In this document: piece after piece, positions 54,868 through 62,939 of the stretch
Numbering within the stretch: the first letter of the stretch is position 1
How the letters are laid out: every line of letters begins with the position of its first letter
Source: Caballeronia telluris
Lineage (GTDB): Bacteria; Pseudomonadota; Gammaproteobacteria; Burkholderiales; Burkholderiaceae
Length of the DNA: 64,000 bases
Reading direction: 5' to 3'
Assembly (NCBI RefSeq): GCF_001544495.1
Contig: NZ_FCNZ02000010.1
Span: forward strand, 124,001-188,000
Position numbers and translations under genes: made by a program
The notes under the pieces: generated by a model
Told to the model about the DNA's origin: nothing
Database searches by the model: none
What the model saw: only the letters and a program-made list of their open reading frames with translations

Positions 54868-55308
54868 ATGAGCATGATTGAGGAATTCAAGAACTTCGCC
54901 CTGAAGGGCAACGTCATGGACCTCGCCGTCGGCGTGATCATCGGTGGCGCGTTCTCGACCATCGTGAACTCCATCGTCAAGGATCTCATCATGCCGGTCG
55001 TCGGGCTCGCGACGGGCGGGCTCGACTTCTCGAACCTGTTCGTCCGGCTAGGCCCCATACCGGAGACGTTCAAAGGCAATCCCGGCTCGTACAAGGACCT
55101 GCAGACAGCGGGCGTCGCGGTGTTCGGATACGGCTCGTTCATTACGGTGCTGATCAACTTCATCATCCTCGCGTTCATCATTTTCATGATGGTCAGGTTC
55201 ATCAACAACCTTCGCAAGCCCGCCGAAACGGCGCCGGCCGCCACGCCCGAAGACGTGTTGCTGCTGCGCGAGATCCGCGATTCGCTGAAGGGCTCGCCGC
55301 GCGTCTGA
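54868..55308 (+). CDS. mscL: large-conductance mechanosensitive channel
   Basis: A 146-residue channel. TM1 ([20 protein letters not shown]) carries the pore Gly/Ala/Val pattern; a periplasmic loop ([20 protein letters not shown]) and TM2 ([20 protein letters not shown]) follow, then the cytoplasmic helix [12 protein letters not shown]. MscL opens at high membrane tension and releases solutes in osmotic downshock. The ATG is preceded by GGAGGAAG. A terminator follows at 55397. Confidence 0.97.
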   Translation: MSMIEEFKNFALKGNVMDLAVGVIIGGAFSTIVNSIVKDLIMPVVGLATGGLDFSNLFVRLGPIPETFKGNPGSYKDLQTAGVAVFGYGSFITVLINFIILAFIIFMMVRFINNLRKPAETAPAATPEDVLLLREIRDSLKGSPRV

Positions 55309-55692
55309 ATTTTTCCTGGCCGCGGCCGGTGCCGGTTCCGCACTGAACCGGCGCATTGGCGCCGCTCAAAGGTTTCGTCTGTACGCCTTGCCACCGAACC
55401 CGCGCCACGGCGCGGGTTTTTTGCGTCTGCGGCACGCGCGTTGGTGGGCGATGCATCTTTTTTCTGCGAGATTTTTCGTCGCACGCGGAATTGCGGGACT
55501 ATTATTGAGACTGATGCCAAGCGAGCCGCCGCAGGTCTTCGGCACGATTCGTGCGCGTGGCGCATCGTCGGAGAAACATCGCCGGCGACGTGCAGCGCCC
55601 TTCCCGAATCACCGTGAACCGACCACTTCGATGTGCTATAAAAGATCGACGTGCAAAGATCGATGTACGGCCCGCAAGACGGGAGTGGCCGC
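55309..55692. other. mscL downstream region and promoter of the next gene
   Basis: A 384 bp gap with the mscL terminator at 55397-55422 and an AT-rich segment, TATAAAA near 55637, that may be the -10 of the next gene. No gene seen. Confidence 0.45.
55397..55422 (+). terminator. rho-independent terminator downstream of mscL
   Basis: Arms AACCCGCG and CGCGGGTT with a 6-nt loop, then a run of Ts. Confidence 0.85.
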
Positions 55693-56184
55693 ATGAGGAC
55701 GCTGCGTTTCTTGCAATTCTTTTTCAGGCGAATTTTTATGTCCTTCCCGAAAAAGCGTAAGCGCGTGAAGGCCGACGGGGACGAGTCGTTTCTCGCCGTG
55801 CTTCGTCATTTCAAGGCGTTCGGTCAACTCGACACGAAGATCGCGCGCGCCCGCGCCCAGGACGAACCCGTGCTCTATGCACACGTTCTGCCCGGGCTCG
55901 ACGTGCTGCTGTGCAGTGTGCGCGGCGCGCAGCCGCCCTATCCCGCCACCGAGGAACTGCACCGGCGCTGCATCGAATCCATCACCAATGCGCTCGAACA
56001 GCCGCTCGACGGTCTAGAGAACGGCGGCTACTGGTACGAGGCCAACGGCTTCGGTTTCCTCGTCTTCGCAAGCCGCGCCCGTTCGCAGATCCTGAGCGAA
56101 TTCGGTGCATCGGCAACGACCCGCACGCGTCGCGGCACGCGCCGGCAGGATGCGGGCGACGCGGCATCGCGGCCGCTGCGCTGA
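55693..56184 (+). CDS. hypothetical protein (163 aa)
   Basis: Start ATG at 55693 has GGGAG 7 bp upstream; MSFPKKRKRVKADGDESFLA at 55738 is an alternative start. The N terminus is basic and Phe-rich, then an ordered region (QDEPVLYAHVLPGLDVLLCS, NALEQPLDGLENGGYWYEAN) and a basic C-terminal tail. No family recognised. Nothing in its neighbourhood suggests a role. Confidence 0.6.
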   Translation: MRTLRFLQFFFRRIFMSFPKKRKRVKADGDESFLAVLRHFKAFGQLDTKIARARAQDEPVLYAHVLPGLDVLLCSVRGAQPPYPATEELHRRCIESITNALEQPLDGLENGGYWYEANGFGFLVFASRARSQILSEFGASATTRTRRGTRRQDAGDAASRPLR

Positions 56185-56538
56185 GCGCCATCGCACGGTC
56201 GCCTGGCGTGCTGGCGTCCAGGCGACTTCAACACTTCAATTACCGCCGACAAATCGTCTTCGGAACACGCCGCGTCTTGCGACGCGGCCTAAACCGTGAG
56301 CGATCGCGTCGGTGTCAATTCGAAGCGTGCAAAGCGTTGCAGTCTCAGCGCATCCCTGCGGCCCGGTCCGCCAAATCCTCTCTTCACCGTCGCTCGTTCG
56401 TGTCCTTTAATTGAGTTCACGCACGCCGCACGCCGATCCCCGAAGCACGGTCAGCAAATCCGTGGCGCACGCCTTGCTGCTGCACCGTTGCATATTCACC
56501 AATGCAACGTCAATCCGCTTCATTCCAAGGAGAAAACC
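56185..56538. other. intergenic region with hairpins, upstream of dodecin
   Basis: A 354 bp gap. Two hairpins, 56199-56225 (arms TCGCCTGG/CCAGGCGA) and 56270-56287 (arms CCGCGTC/GACGCGG), follow the previous gene; neither has a T run. The rest presumably holds the dodecin promoter. Confidence 0.45.
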
Positions 56539-56748
56539 ATGTCGGAACACGTCTACAAGATGATCGAACTCACCGGCTCCTCGACCCAGTCGAGCGACGA
56601 TGCCGTGCGTGTCGCGCTGACGAAGGCGGCCAAGACGCTGCGTAACATGCACTGGTTCGAAGTACTGGAAACGCGCGGGCATATCGAGGAAGGCAAGGTG
56701 CTGCACTGGCAGGTCACGCTGAAGGTGGGGCTGCGGCTCGAGGACTGA
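56539..56748 (+). CDS. dodecin family flavin-binding protein
   Basis: A 69-residue protein starting [20 protein letters not shown], with [20 protein letters not shown] and [13 protein letters not shown], the dodecin signature (the flavin-stacking Trp is in NMHWFEV). Dodecins form hollow 12-mers that store FMN or riboflavin. An AAGGAG site lies 6 bp upstream. A convergent terminator follows. Confidence 0.93.
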   Translation: MSEHVYKMIELTGSSTQSSDDAVRVALTKAAKTLRNMHWFEVLETRGHIEEGKVLHWQVTLKVGLRLED

Positions 56749-56771
56749 AATCAGGCGTGACGCTCATGTGA

Positions 56772-56803
56772 AAAGGCCGCGCTTTTCGCGAAGCGCGGCC
56801 TTT
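56772..56803. terminator. bidirectional rho-independent terminator
   Basis: Arms AAAGGCCGCGCTT and AAGCGCGGCCTTT around TTCGCG, serving dodecin and the convergent BMP operon. Confidence 0.9.
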
Positions 56804-56853
56804 CGTTTGGGTGCTGCACCGGCGGCCGGCCGTCGAAGCCCGGCCGCACGCAC

Positions 56854-57948
56854 TTACTTCGGCAACGACCCGTCCACGCCTTCCACGTACCAGTTGATGC
56901 GCTGCAGTTCCGGATCGGTGAGCGTCTTGCCCGCCGCAACCTTCTCCGCGCCCGACTGATCCTTGATCGGACCGGCAAACACGTCCCACTTGCCGCCGTG
57001 CAGTTCTTCACGCTTCGCGGCAACCGCCTGCATCGCCTTCGCGGGGATCGCCGTGCTGTTCAGGTCTTCGAGGTCCACTGCCTTCTGCGGCATCCCGAGC
57101 CACACCGGATCGTTCTTCCACTTGCCATCGAGCACTTGCTGGATCACCGCGTTGTAATACACGCCCCAGTGCGCGACGACCGAGCCCAGATGCGCGCTCG
57201 GGCCGAACTTCTTCATGTTCGAATCCCAGCCGAACGCGAAAACCTTCTTTTCCGCAGCCGTCGCGAGCGTCGCATTCGAGTCGGTGTTCTGCAGCAGCAC
57301 GTCGGCGCCCTGGCCGATGAGCGTCTCGGCGGCCTGCTTTTCCTTGCCCGGATCGAACCAGCTGTTGATCCAGATGACCTTCGTGTGGATCTTCGGATTC
57401 ACCGAACGCGCGCCCATCGTGTACGCGTTGATGTTGCGGATCACTTCGGGAATCGGCACCGATGCCACGAAGCCGAGCGTGTTGGTCTTCGTCACGTAGC
57501 CCGCCGCGACGCCCGCGAGGTACGCGCCCTGGTACATGCGCACGTCGTAGGTGCCGAAGTTCTTCGCCTTCTTGAAGCCGGTGGCCGTCAGGAAGATCGT
57601 GTCCGGGAAGTCCTTCGCCACTTTCAACTGGAAGTCCTGATAACCGAAGCTCGTACCGAAAATGACCTTGTTGCCCTTGTTCGCGAGATCGCGGAACACG
57701 CGCTCCGAATCCGCCGATTCCGGCACGTTCTCGACGCGCGCGATCTTCACCTTGCTGCCGAACTTCGCCTCGGCTTCCTTGCTGCCGGCGTCGTGCGCGA
57801 ACGTCCAGCCCGCGTCGCCGGGATTGCCCAGATAGACGAACGCGATGCCCGGCGCGTCGGCCGCGCGGGCGCTCGCTGCCGCAAGCGTGGCGGACAGCGC
57901 GACTGCGGTGGACGCAGCCGTCAGCGCGTTCAGCCATGATTTCTTCAT
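56854..57948 (-). CDS. BMP family ABC transporter substrate-binding protein (nucleoside/purine type)
   Basis: A 364-residue periplasmic binding protein with a Sec signal ending SARA. Motifs IAFVYLGNPGDAGWTFAHDA, VIFGTSFGYQDFQLKVAKDF and KTNTLGFVASVPIPEVIRNI are those of the PnrA/BMP (basic membrane protein) family, which binds purine nucleosides or bases. It is the last gene of a four-gene operon, 142 bp after permease 2. Confidence 0.93.
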   Translation of the reverse strand: MKKSWLNALTAASTAVALSATLAAASARAADAPGIAFVYLGNPGDAGWTFAHDAGSKEAEAKFGSKVKIARVENVPESADSERVFRDLANKGNKVIFGTSFGYQDFQLKVAKDFPDTIFLTATGFKKAKNFGTYDVRMYQGAYLAGVAAGYVTKTNTLGFVASVPIPEVIRNINAYTMGARSVNPKIHTKVIWINSWFDPGKEKQAAETLIGQGADVLLQNTDSNATLATAAEKKVFAFGWDSNMKKFGPSAHLGSVVAHWGVYYNAVIQQVLDGKWKNDPVWLGMPQKAVDLEDLNSTAIPAKAMQAVAAKREELHGGKWDVFAGPIKDQSGAEKVAAGKTLTDPELQRINWYVEGVDGSLPK

Positions 57949-58090
57949 TGTGATTCTCCTGGTCGATGTTGTTTGTGAAAAGCCGGATGGGTTCGAGACG
58001 CCGTGCGTCAGTTTCGTCTGTCAAAAATGGGAGCGGAGCCCGAAGCGCCGCGCGTGCAGCCGATGTACAACACCGGCTGCAAACGCCCGC

Positions 58091-59020
58091 TTAGCTCGCC
58101 GCGAGGAACGGCTTACCGAGCGACGCCGGCGCGTTCAGCTTGATCGTGTTCGGATTGCGCGAGATGAGGACCAGCACGACGATCGTCGCGATATACGGCA
58201 GCATCGCGAGGAACTGCGTCGGCACGGGCACGCCGATCGCCTGCGCGTAGAACTGCAGCGCCATCACCGCGCCGAAGAGCAACGCGCCGATCATGAGGCG
58301 CCCCGGACGCCACGTCGCGAACACGACGAGCGCCAGCGCGATCCAGCCGCGTCCCGAGGTCAGTTGCTCCTGCCAGATATGCAGATAGACGATGGAGTAG
58401 TAGCCGCCGCCGATGCCCGCCATCGCGCCACCGAAGAGCGTCGCGCCGTAGCGAACGCCGACGACCGGAAAGCCCACCGAATGCGCGACCGCCGGTGATT
58501 CGCCGACCGAGCGCAGCACGAGCCCCGCGCGCGTGCGGTACAGGAACCAGCCGATCACGCCGAACATGATGAACGCGAGATAGCCGAGCGGCGTCAGCGT
58601 GAAGAACGCCGGCCCGAGCACCGGGATCGACGCGAGGCCGGGAATCGGCATCACCTCGATCGACGCGCGCACCGCCGCCGACGTGTACGGCTTGCCGATG
58701 TAAGCGGAAAAGCCGATGCCGAAAATCGTGAGCGAGAGGCCCGTCGCGACCTGATTGGCGAGCATCGTGATCGTGAGAAAGCCGAACAGCAGCGACATCG
58801 CGAGCCCGGCGAGCATCGACGCGCCGATGCCGAGCCACGGATTGCCCGTGATCGCGGTGACCGCGTAGCCGCTGACCGCGCCCATCAGCATCATCCCTTC
58901 GACGCCGAGATTGAGCACGCCCGACTTCTCGGCGACGAGTTCGCCCGCGCCCGCGAACATCAGCGGAATCGCCGCGACGACCGCGCTCGACGCGAGCGTG
59001 CTGGCCTGGTTGATATCCAT
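58091..59020 (-). CDS. BMP-type ABC transporter permease 2
   Basis: A 309-residue inner-membrane permease with about 8-9 helices. MFAGAGELVAEKSGVLNLGV and EGMMLMGAVSGYAVTAITGN are signatures of the nucleoside (YufQ/NupC-like) permease subgroup. It lies 19 bp downstream of permease 1 and 142 bp before the binding protein. Confidence 0.92.
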   Translation of the reverse strand: MDINQASTLASSAVVAAIPLMFAGAGELVAEKSGVLNLGVEGMMLMGAVSGYAVTAITGNPWLGIGASMLAGLAMSLLFGFLTITMLANQVATGLSLTIFGIGFSAYIGKPYTSAAVRASIEVMPIPGLASIPVLGPAFFTLTPLGYLAFIMFGVIGWFLYRTRAGLVLRSVGESPAVAHSVGFPVVGVRYGATLFGGAMAGIGGGYYSIVYLHIWQEQLTSGRGWIALALVVFATWRPGRLMIGALLFGAVMALQFYAQAIGVPVPTQFLAMLPYIATIVVLVLISRNPNTIKLNAPASLGKPFLAAS

Positions 59021-59039
59021 CTCGTGAGTCCTTCGAAAT

Positions 59040-60152
59040 TCAGGAGTGCGCCGCGTGATGGGCCGATACCCGGCGCCGCACGCGATAGTTGACGAAGAGA
59101 TCGGCGCCGAGCAGGCAGAACAGCAACAGGCCCTGGAACACGCCCGCGAGCGCCTGCGGCAGTTGCAGCGACGTCTGCACCGCTTCGCCGCCGAGATACA
59201 GGAGCGCCATCAGCAAGCTCGCCAGCACGATCCCAAGCGGATGCAGCCGTCCGACGAACACCACGATGATCGCCGTGAAGCCGTATCCCGGCGACCAGCC
59301 TGCCTGCAACTGGCCGATCGGCCCCGCCACTTCGCCCATCCCCGCGAGACCCGCGAGGCCGCCCGAGAGCAGGAGCGAGGTCCAGATCGTTTTCTTGTCG
59401 GAGAAGCCCGCGTAGCGCGCGGCGAGCGGCGCCAGTCCGCCCACGTTCATCCGGTAGCCCGCGAAGCTCTTTCTCATGAACACCCAGACGAGCGGAATCG
59501 CGATCGCCGTCAGGAACACCGACGCGTTGATCCGCGTGCCCTTCAGCCACGCCCAGTGCCAGTCGCCGTAGAGACGCGGAAAGAGCGCGTCGTCGACGAA
59601 CATCGCGGAGATCGGGAAGTTCATGCCTTCGGGATCGCGCCACGGGCCGCTCACGAGATAGATCAGCAACTGCGTCGCGACGTAGGTGAGCATCAGGCTC
59701 GTCAGGATTTCGTTCGTGTTGAAGCGGCTCTTGAGCAGCGCGGGAATCGCCGCCCACGCCATCCCGCCGACGACGCCGCCCAGCATCATCAGCGGCAGCG
59801 TCCACCAGCCGGAGGCGTCGCCGAGATGGATCGCGATGCCGCCCGCGACGATCCCGCCGAGCAGCATCTGCCCTTCCGCGCCGATGTTCCACACGTTCGC
59901 GCGATAGCCGACCGCGAGCCCGAGGGCGATCAGGCAAAGCGGCGACGCCTTCAGCACGAGCTCGGACCAGCCGTTCACGTTCGAGAGCGGCTCGACGAAG
60001 AACGCGTGCATCGCGCGCCACGGGTCCTGCCCGACGAGGCTGAAAATCAGGAAGCCGATGACGAGCGTCGCCACCGCCGCCACGAGCGGAACGGCAAGCT
60101 GCATCGCGCGGGACGGCGTCGGGCGCGCTTCGAGTCGGTAGGGAAAGATCAT
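59040..60152 (-). CDS. BMP-type ABC transporter permease 1
   Basis: A 370-residue permease with about 8-9 helices. Motifs GYRANVWNIGAEGQMLLGGI and FNTNEILTSLMLTYVATQLL are those of the YufP/NupB-like subgroup. The ATG at 60152 has a short gap (5 bp) after the ATPase stop, so tightly coupled. The longer open frame runs across the ATPase in another frame and is not real. Confidence 0.92.
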   Translation of the reverse strand: MIFPYRLEARPTPSRAMQLAVPLVAAVATLVIGFLIFSLVGQDPWRAMHAFFVEPLSNVNGWSELVLKASPLCLIALGLAVGYRANVWNIGAEGQMLLGGIVAGGIAIHLGDASGWWTLPLMMLGGVVGGMAWAAIPALLKSRFNTNEILTSLMLTYVATQLLIYLVSGPWRDPEGMNFPISAMFVDDALFPRLYGDWHWAWLKGTRINASVFLTAIAIPLVWVFMRKSFAGYRMNVGGLAPLAARYAGFSDKKTIWTSLLLSGGLAGLAGMGEVAGPIGQLQAGWSPGYGFTAIIVVFVGRLHPLGIVLASLLMALLYLGGEAVQTSLQLPQALAGVFQGLLLFCLLGADLFVNYRVRRRVSAHHAAHS

Positions 60153-60157
60153 CGTCG

Positions 60158-61729
60158 TTACTTGTTGATTGAGTCGATGGCGGCGGGCTCGGCGCGCTTG
60201 CCGTCGAAAAGTCCTGCCATGAAGAGGCCGATTTCTTCCGCGTTGGTCTCGCCCGTCGCGCGCACCGGCGAGAGCTTGCCGCGCGCGAGCACGGCGAGCC
60301 GGTCGCAGATGTCGAAGAGTTCTTCCAGTTCCTCGGAGATCACGAGGATCGCGACGCCGCGCGCCGCGAGGTCGAGCAACTGCTGGCGGATGAACGCAGC
60401 CGCGCCGACGTCGACGCCCCAGGTCGGCTGCGCGACGACCAGCACCTTCGGCTCCTGCAGAATCTCGCGCCCGACGATGAATTTCTGCAGATTGCCGCCC
60501 GACAGGCTCTGCGCGAGCGCGCCGTTGCCGCCGCAGCGCACGTCGAACGATTTGATGCAGCGGTCGGCGAACGCGCGCACGGCCTTCGTGCTGATCCAGC
60601 CGCCCTTCACCATGTTCTCGCGATACGCGGTCAAGAGGCCGTTTTCGGCCAGCGACATCGCCGGCACCGCGCCGCGTCCGAGCCGCTCTTCCGGCACGAA
60701 GGCGAAGCCGAGCGAGCGGCGCGCGCCGGCCGACAGGCGCGCGGCGGGCTTGCCGCAGATCGTGACGGCGTCGGCGGCGACGTGCCGGTCGCGGATTTCG
60801 CCCGAAAGCGACGCGAGCAGTTCCGCCTGGCCGTTGCCCGACACGCCCGCGATCCCGAAGATTTCTCCGGCTTTCACGGCGAACGAGACGTTGTCGAGCG
60901 ACGTGCCGAACGGATCGGGACTCGCCACCGACAGACCCTTCACGACGAGCCGCGCGTCGCCCGGCGTGTGGGCGCGCCGCGTGTAGCCGGGCAGCGAATG
61001 CCCGACCATCAGTTGCGCGAGCGACGCGTGCGTTTCCTTCCTCGGATCGACGCTGCCCGTCACGCGGCCGCCGCGCATCACGGTCGCGGTTTCGCAGAGC
61101 GCCTGGATTTCGTCGAGCTTGTGGCTGATATAGAGAATGCTGCAGCCCTCCGACGCGAGCCGCCGAAGCACCGTAAAGAGCTTCTTGACCGCCTGCGGCG
61201 TGAGCACGGAAGTCGGTTCGTCCATGATGAGCAGACGCGGATTCTGCAACAGGCACCGCACGATTTCGACCCGCTGCCGCTCGCCGACCGTGAGGCTATG
61301 GACGTGCCGCTGCGGATCGACGTCGAGCCCATAATCCGCCGACACCTCGCGGATGCGCTTGGCGAGCGTCTTCAGGTCGTACTTGTCGTCGAGCGCGAGC
61401 GCGATGTTTTCGCCGACCGTCAGCGTCTCGAACAGCGAAAAGTGCTGGAACACCATGCCGATGCCGAGCTTGCGCGCGGCCGCCGGGCTGCCGATTTCGA
61501 CGGGCTGCCCCTCCCAGCGGATCTCGCCTTCGTCCGGCCGCACGGCGCCGTAGATGATCTTCATCAGCGTCGACTTGCCCGCGCCGTTTTCGCCCAGCAC
61601 GGCGTGAATCTCGCCGGGCATGACGACGAGCGTGACGTCGTCGTTGGCCTTGACGGCCGGGTACTGCTTGCTGATGCCGGTGAGCGAAAGACGCGGCGGC
61701 GGATTGGAGGTGGAGGTAGCGTCGCCCAT
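60158..61729 (-). CDS. BMP-type ABC transporter ATP-binding protein (double ATPase)
   Basis: A 523-residue protein with two ABC domains. Domain 1: Walker A GENGAGKST, signature LTVGERQRVEIVR, Walker B LLIMDEPTSVL. Domain 2: degenerate P-loop GVSGNGQAE, LSGGNLQKFIVGRE and VVAQPTWGVD, as usual for the nucleoside/sugar (YufO, RbsA-like) class. It is the first gene of the operon. The divergent LysR regulator is 237 bp upstream. Confidence 0.94.
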   Translation of the reverse strand: MGDATSTSNPPPRLSLTGISKQYPAVKANDDVTLVVMPGEIHAVLGENGAGKSTLMKIIYGAVRPDEGEIRWEGQPVEIGSPAAARKLGIGMVFQHFSLFETLTVGENIALALDDKYDLKTLAKRIREVSADYGLDVDPQRHVHSLTVGERQRVEIVRCLLQNPRLLIMDEPTSVLTPQAVKKLFTVLRRLASEGCSILYISHKLDEIQALCETATVMRGGRVTGSVDPRKETHASLAQLMVGHSLPGYTRRAHTPGDARLVVKGLSVASPDPFGTSLDNVSFAVKAGEIFGIAGVSGNGQAELLASLSGEIRDRHVAADAVTICGKPAARLSAGARRSLGFAFVPEERLGRGAVPAMSLAENGLLTAYRENMVKGGWISTKAVRAFADRCIKSFDVRCGGNGALAQSLSGGNLQKFIVGREILQEPKVLVVAQPTWGVDVGAAAFIRQQLLDLAARGVAILVISEELEELFDICDRLAVLARGKLSPVRATGETNAEEIGLFMAGLFDGKRAEPAAIDSINK

Positions 61730-61886
61730 GAGATCAGAAAGTGCGCAATGCCGTGATTCGAAAGGCCGGTTCGCCCAGGAGGCAAACCGGACCGCGGGCA
61801 GAAGATACCGAATTCGACGCCATCCGTCGATAACTCAAAAAAGCCGGGGACACCTCGCCAAGCCAGTGTTTGCGGGTAAGCCCACC

Positions 61887-61915
61887 TTGACGCAATCTTT
61901 GTGTCATATTAAAAA
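61887..61915 (+). promoter_or_regulatory. candidate promoter of the LysR gene
   Basis: TTGACG and a TAAAAA-type -10 with 17-bp spacing upstream of the LysR start; moderate match. Confidence 0.4.
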
Positions 61916-61922
61916 TGATATG
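61905..61922. promoter_or_regulatory. candidate LysR operator (CATAT-N8-ATATG)
   Basis: An interrupted dyad with arms CATAT and ATATG, AT-rich, in the shared divergent region of the BMP operon and the LysR gene. Of the T-N11-A type expected for LysR-family sites. Confidence 0.5.
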
Positions 61923-61966
61923 GTCCACACCGTTGTCGATCAGCCAGAACATATACCGGAGATAAC

Positions 61967-62899
61967 ATGAGTCAGCAGCGCGAGGCGATCGATACCTATT
62001 TATTGCGCGTCTTGCACACCTTGCTGATGGAGCGCAGCGTCACGCGCGCGGCCGTCAAGCTGAACCAGTCGCAACCTGCCATCAGCGCGGCGCTCAGGCG
62101 TTTGCGCGACATCACCGGCGATCCCCTTCTCGTGCGCGGCAAGTCCGGCATGGTGCCGACGGAATACGGCCTGCGCCTGCTCGAACCGACCCAGAACGCG
62201 CTGCGCGAAATCGAGCGCATCAAGGTCCAGCAGCACAACTTCGATCCGGCGACCTCCGTGCGGTGCTATCGCATCGGCTGTCCCGACTACCTGAACGTGC
62301 TCTTCGTGCCGACGGTCGTCGAGCGCTTTCGCATCGCCGCGCCCAACGCCACGCTCGAATTCCATTCGCTCGGCCCCGCGTTCGACTACGAACTCGCGCT
62401 GGAAGACGGCAAGCTCGATATCGTCGTCGGCAACTGGCCGGAGCCGCCGGAGCAGCTGCACCTGTCGAATCTCTTCGTCGACAAGATCGTGTGTCTCGTT
62501 TCCAACACGCATCCGTTCGCGAAACGCGGCGGGCTCACGCTCGACCAGTACCTGAACGCGCCGCATCTCGCGCCGACGCCCTATTCCGTCGGCCAGCGCG
62601 GTGCGATCGACGTGCATCTGGCGCGCGAGCGGTTGAAGCGCCATGTCGTCGTCACGCTGCCTTACTTCAATCTCGCGCCTTACGTGCTGATCAAGTCCGA
62701 CCTCGTCTTCACGACGACGCGCCTTTTCGCCGATCACTACGCGCGCTTTTTGCCGCTCGCCGTGGTGCCGGCGCCGCTCGACTTCCCGCCGATGCAGTAC
62801 TACCAACTCTGGCACGAGCGCTGTCATTACTCCGACGAAGTGCGCTGGCTGCGCGGGCTCGTCGGCGAGGCGACGCGCTCGCTCATCGATCAGCCTTGA
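61967..62899 (+). CDS. LysR family transcriptional regulator
   Basis: A 310-residue regulator. Winged helix-turn-helix in residues 10-70 (TLLMERSVTRAAVKLNQSQP, AALRRLRDITGDPLLVRGKS); then the effector-binding domain (YRIGCPDYLNVLFVPTVVER, LSNLFVDKIVCLVSNTHPFA). It is divergent from the BMP operon and convergent with the 8-oxoguanine-deaminase gene, so it most likely controls both in response to a purine. Effector inferred, not shown. Confidence 0.93.
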   Translation: MSQQREAIDTYLLRVLHTLLMERSVTRAAVKLNQSQPAISAALRRLRDITGDPLLVRGKSGMVPTEYGLRLLEPTQNALREIERIKVQQHNFDPATSVRCYRIGCPDYLNVLFVPTVVERFRIAAPNATLEFHSLGPAFDYELALEDGKLDIVVGNWPEPPEQLHLSNLFVDKIVCLVSNTHPFAKRGGLTLDQYLNAPHLAPTPYSVGQRGAIDVHLARERLKRHVVVTLPYFNLAPYVLIKSDLVFTTTRLFADHYARFLPLAVVPAPLDFPPMQYYQLWHERCHYSDEVRWLRGLVGEATRSLIDQP

Positions 62900-62939
62900 T
62901 TTCCGCCGGCCGCCGCTCATGCGCCGGCCAGCTTTTCGA

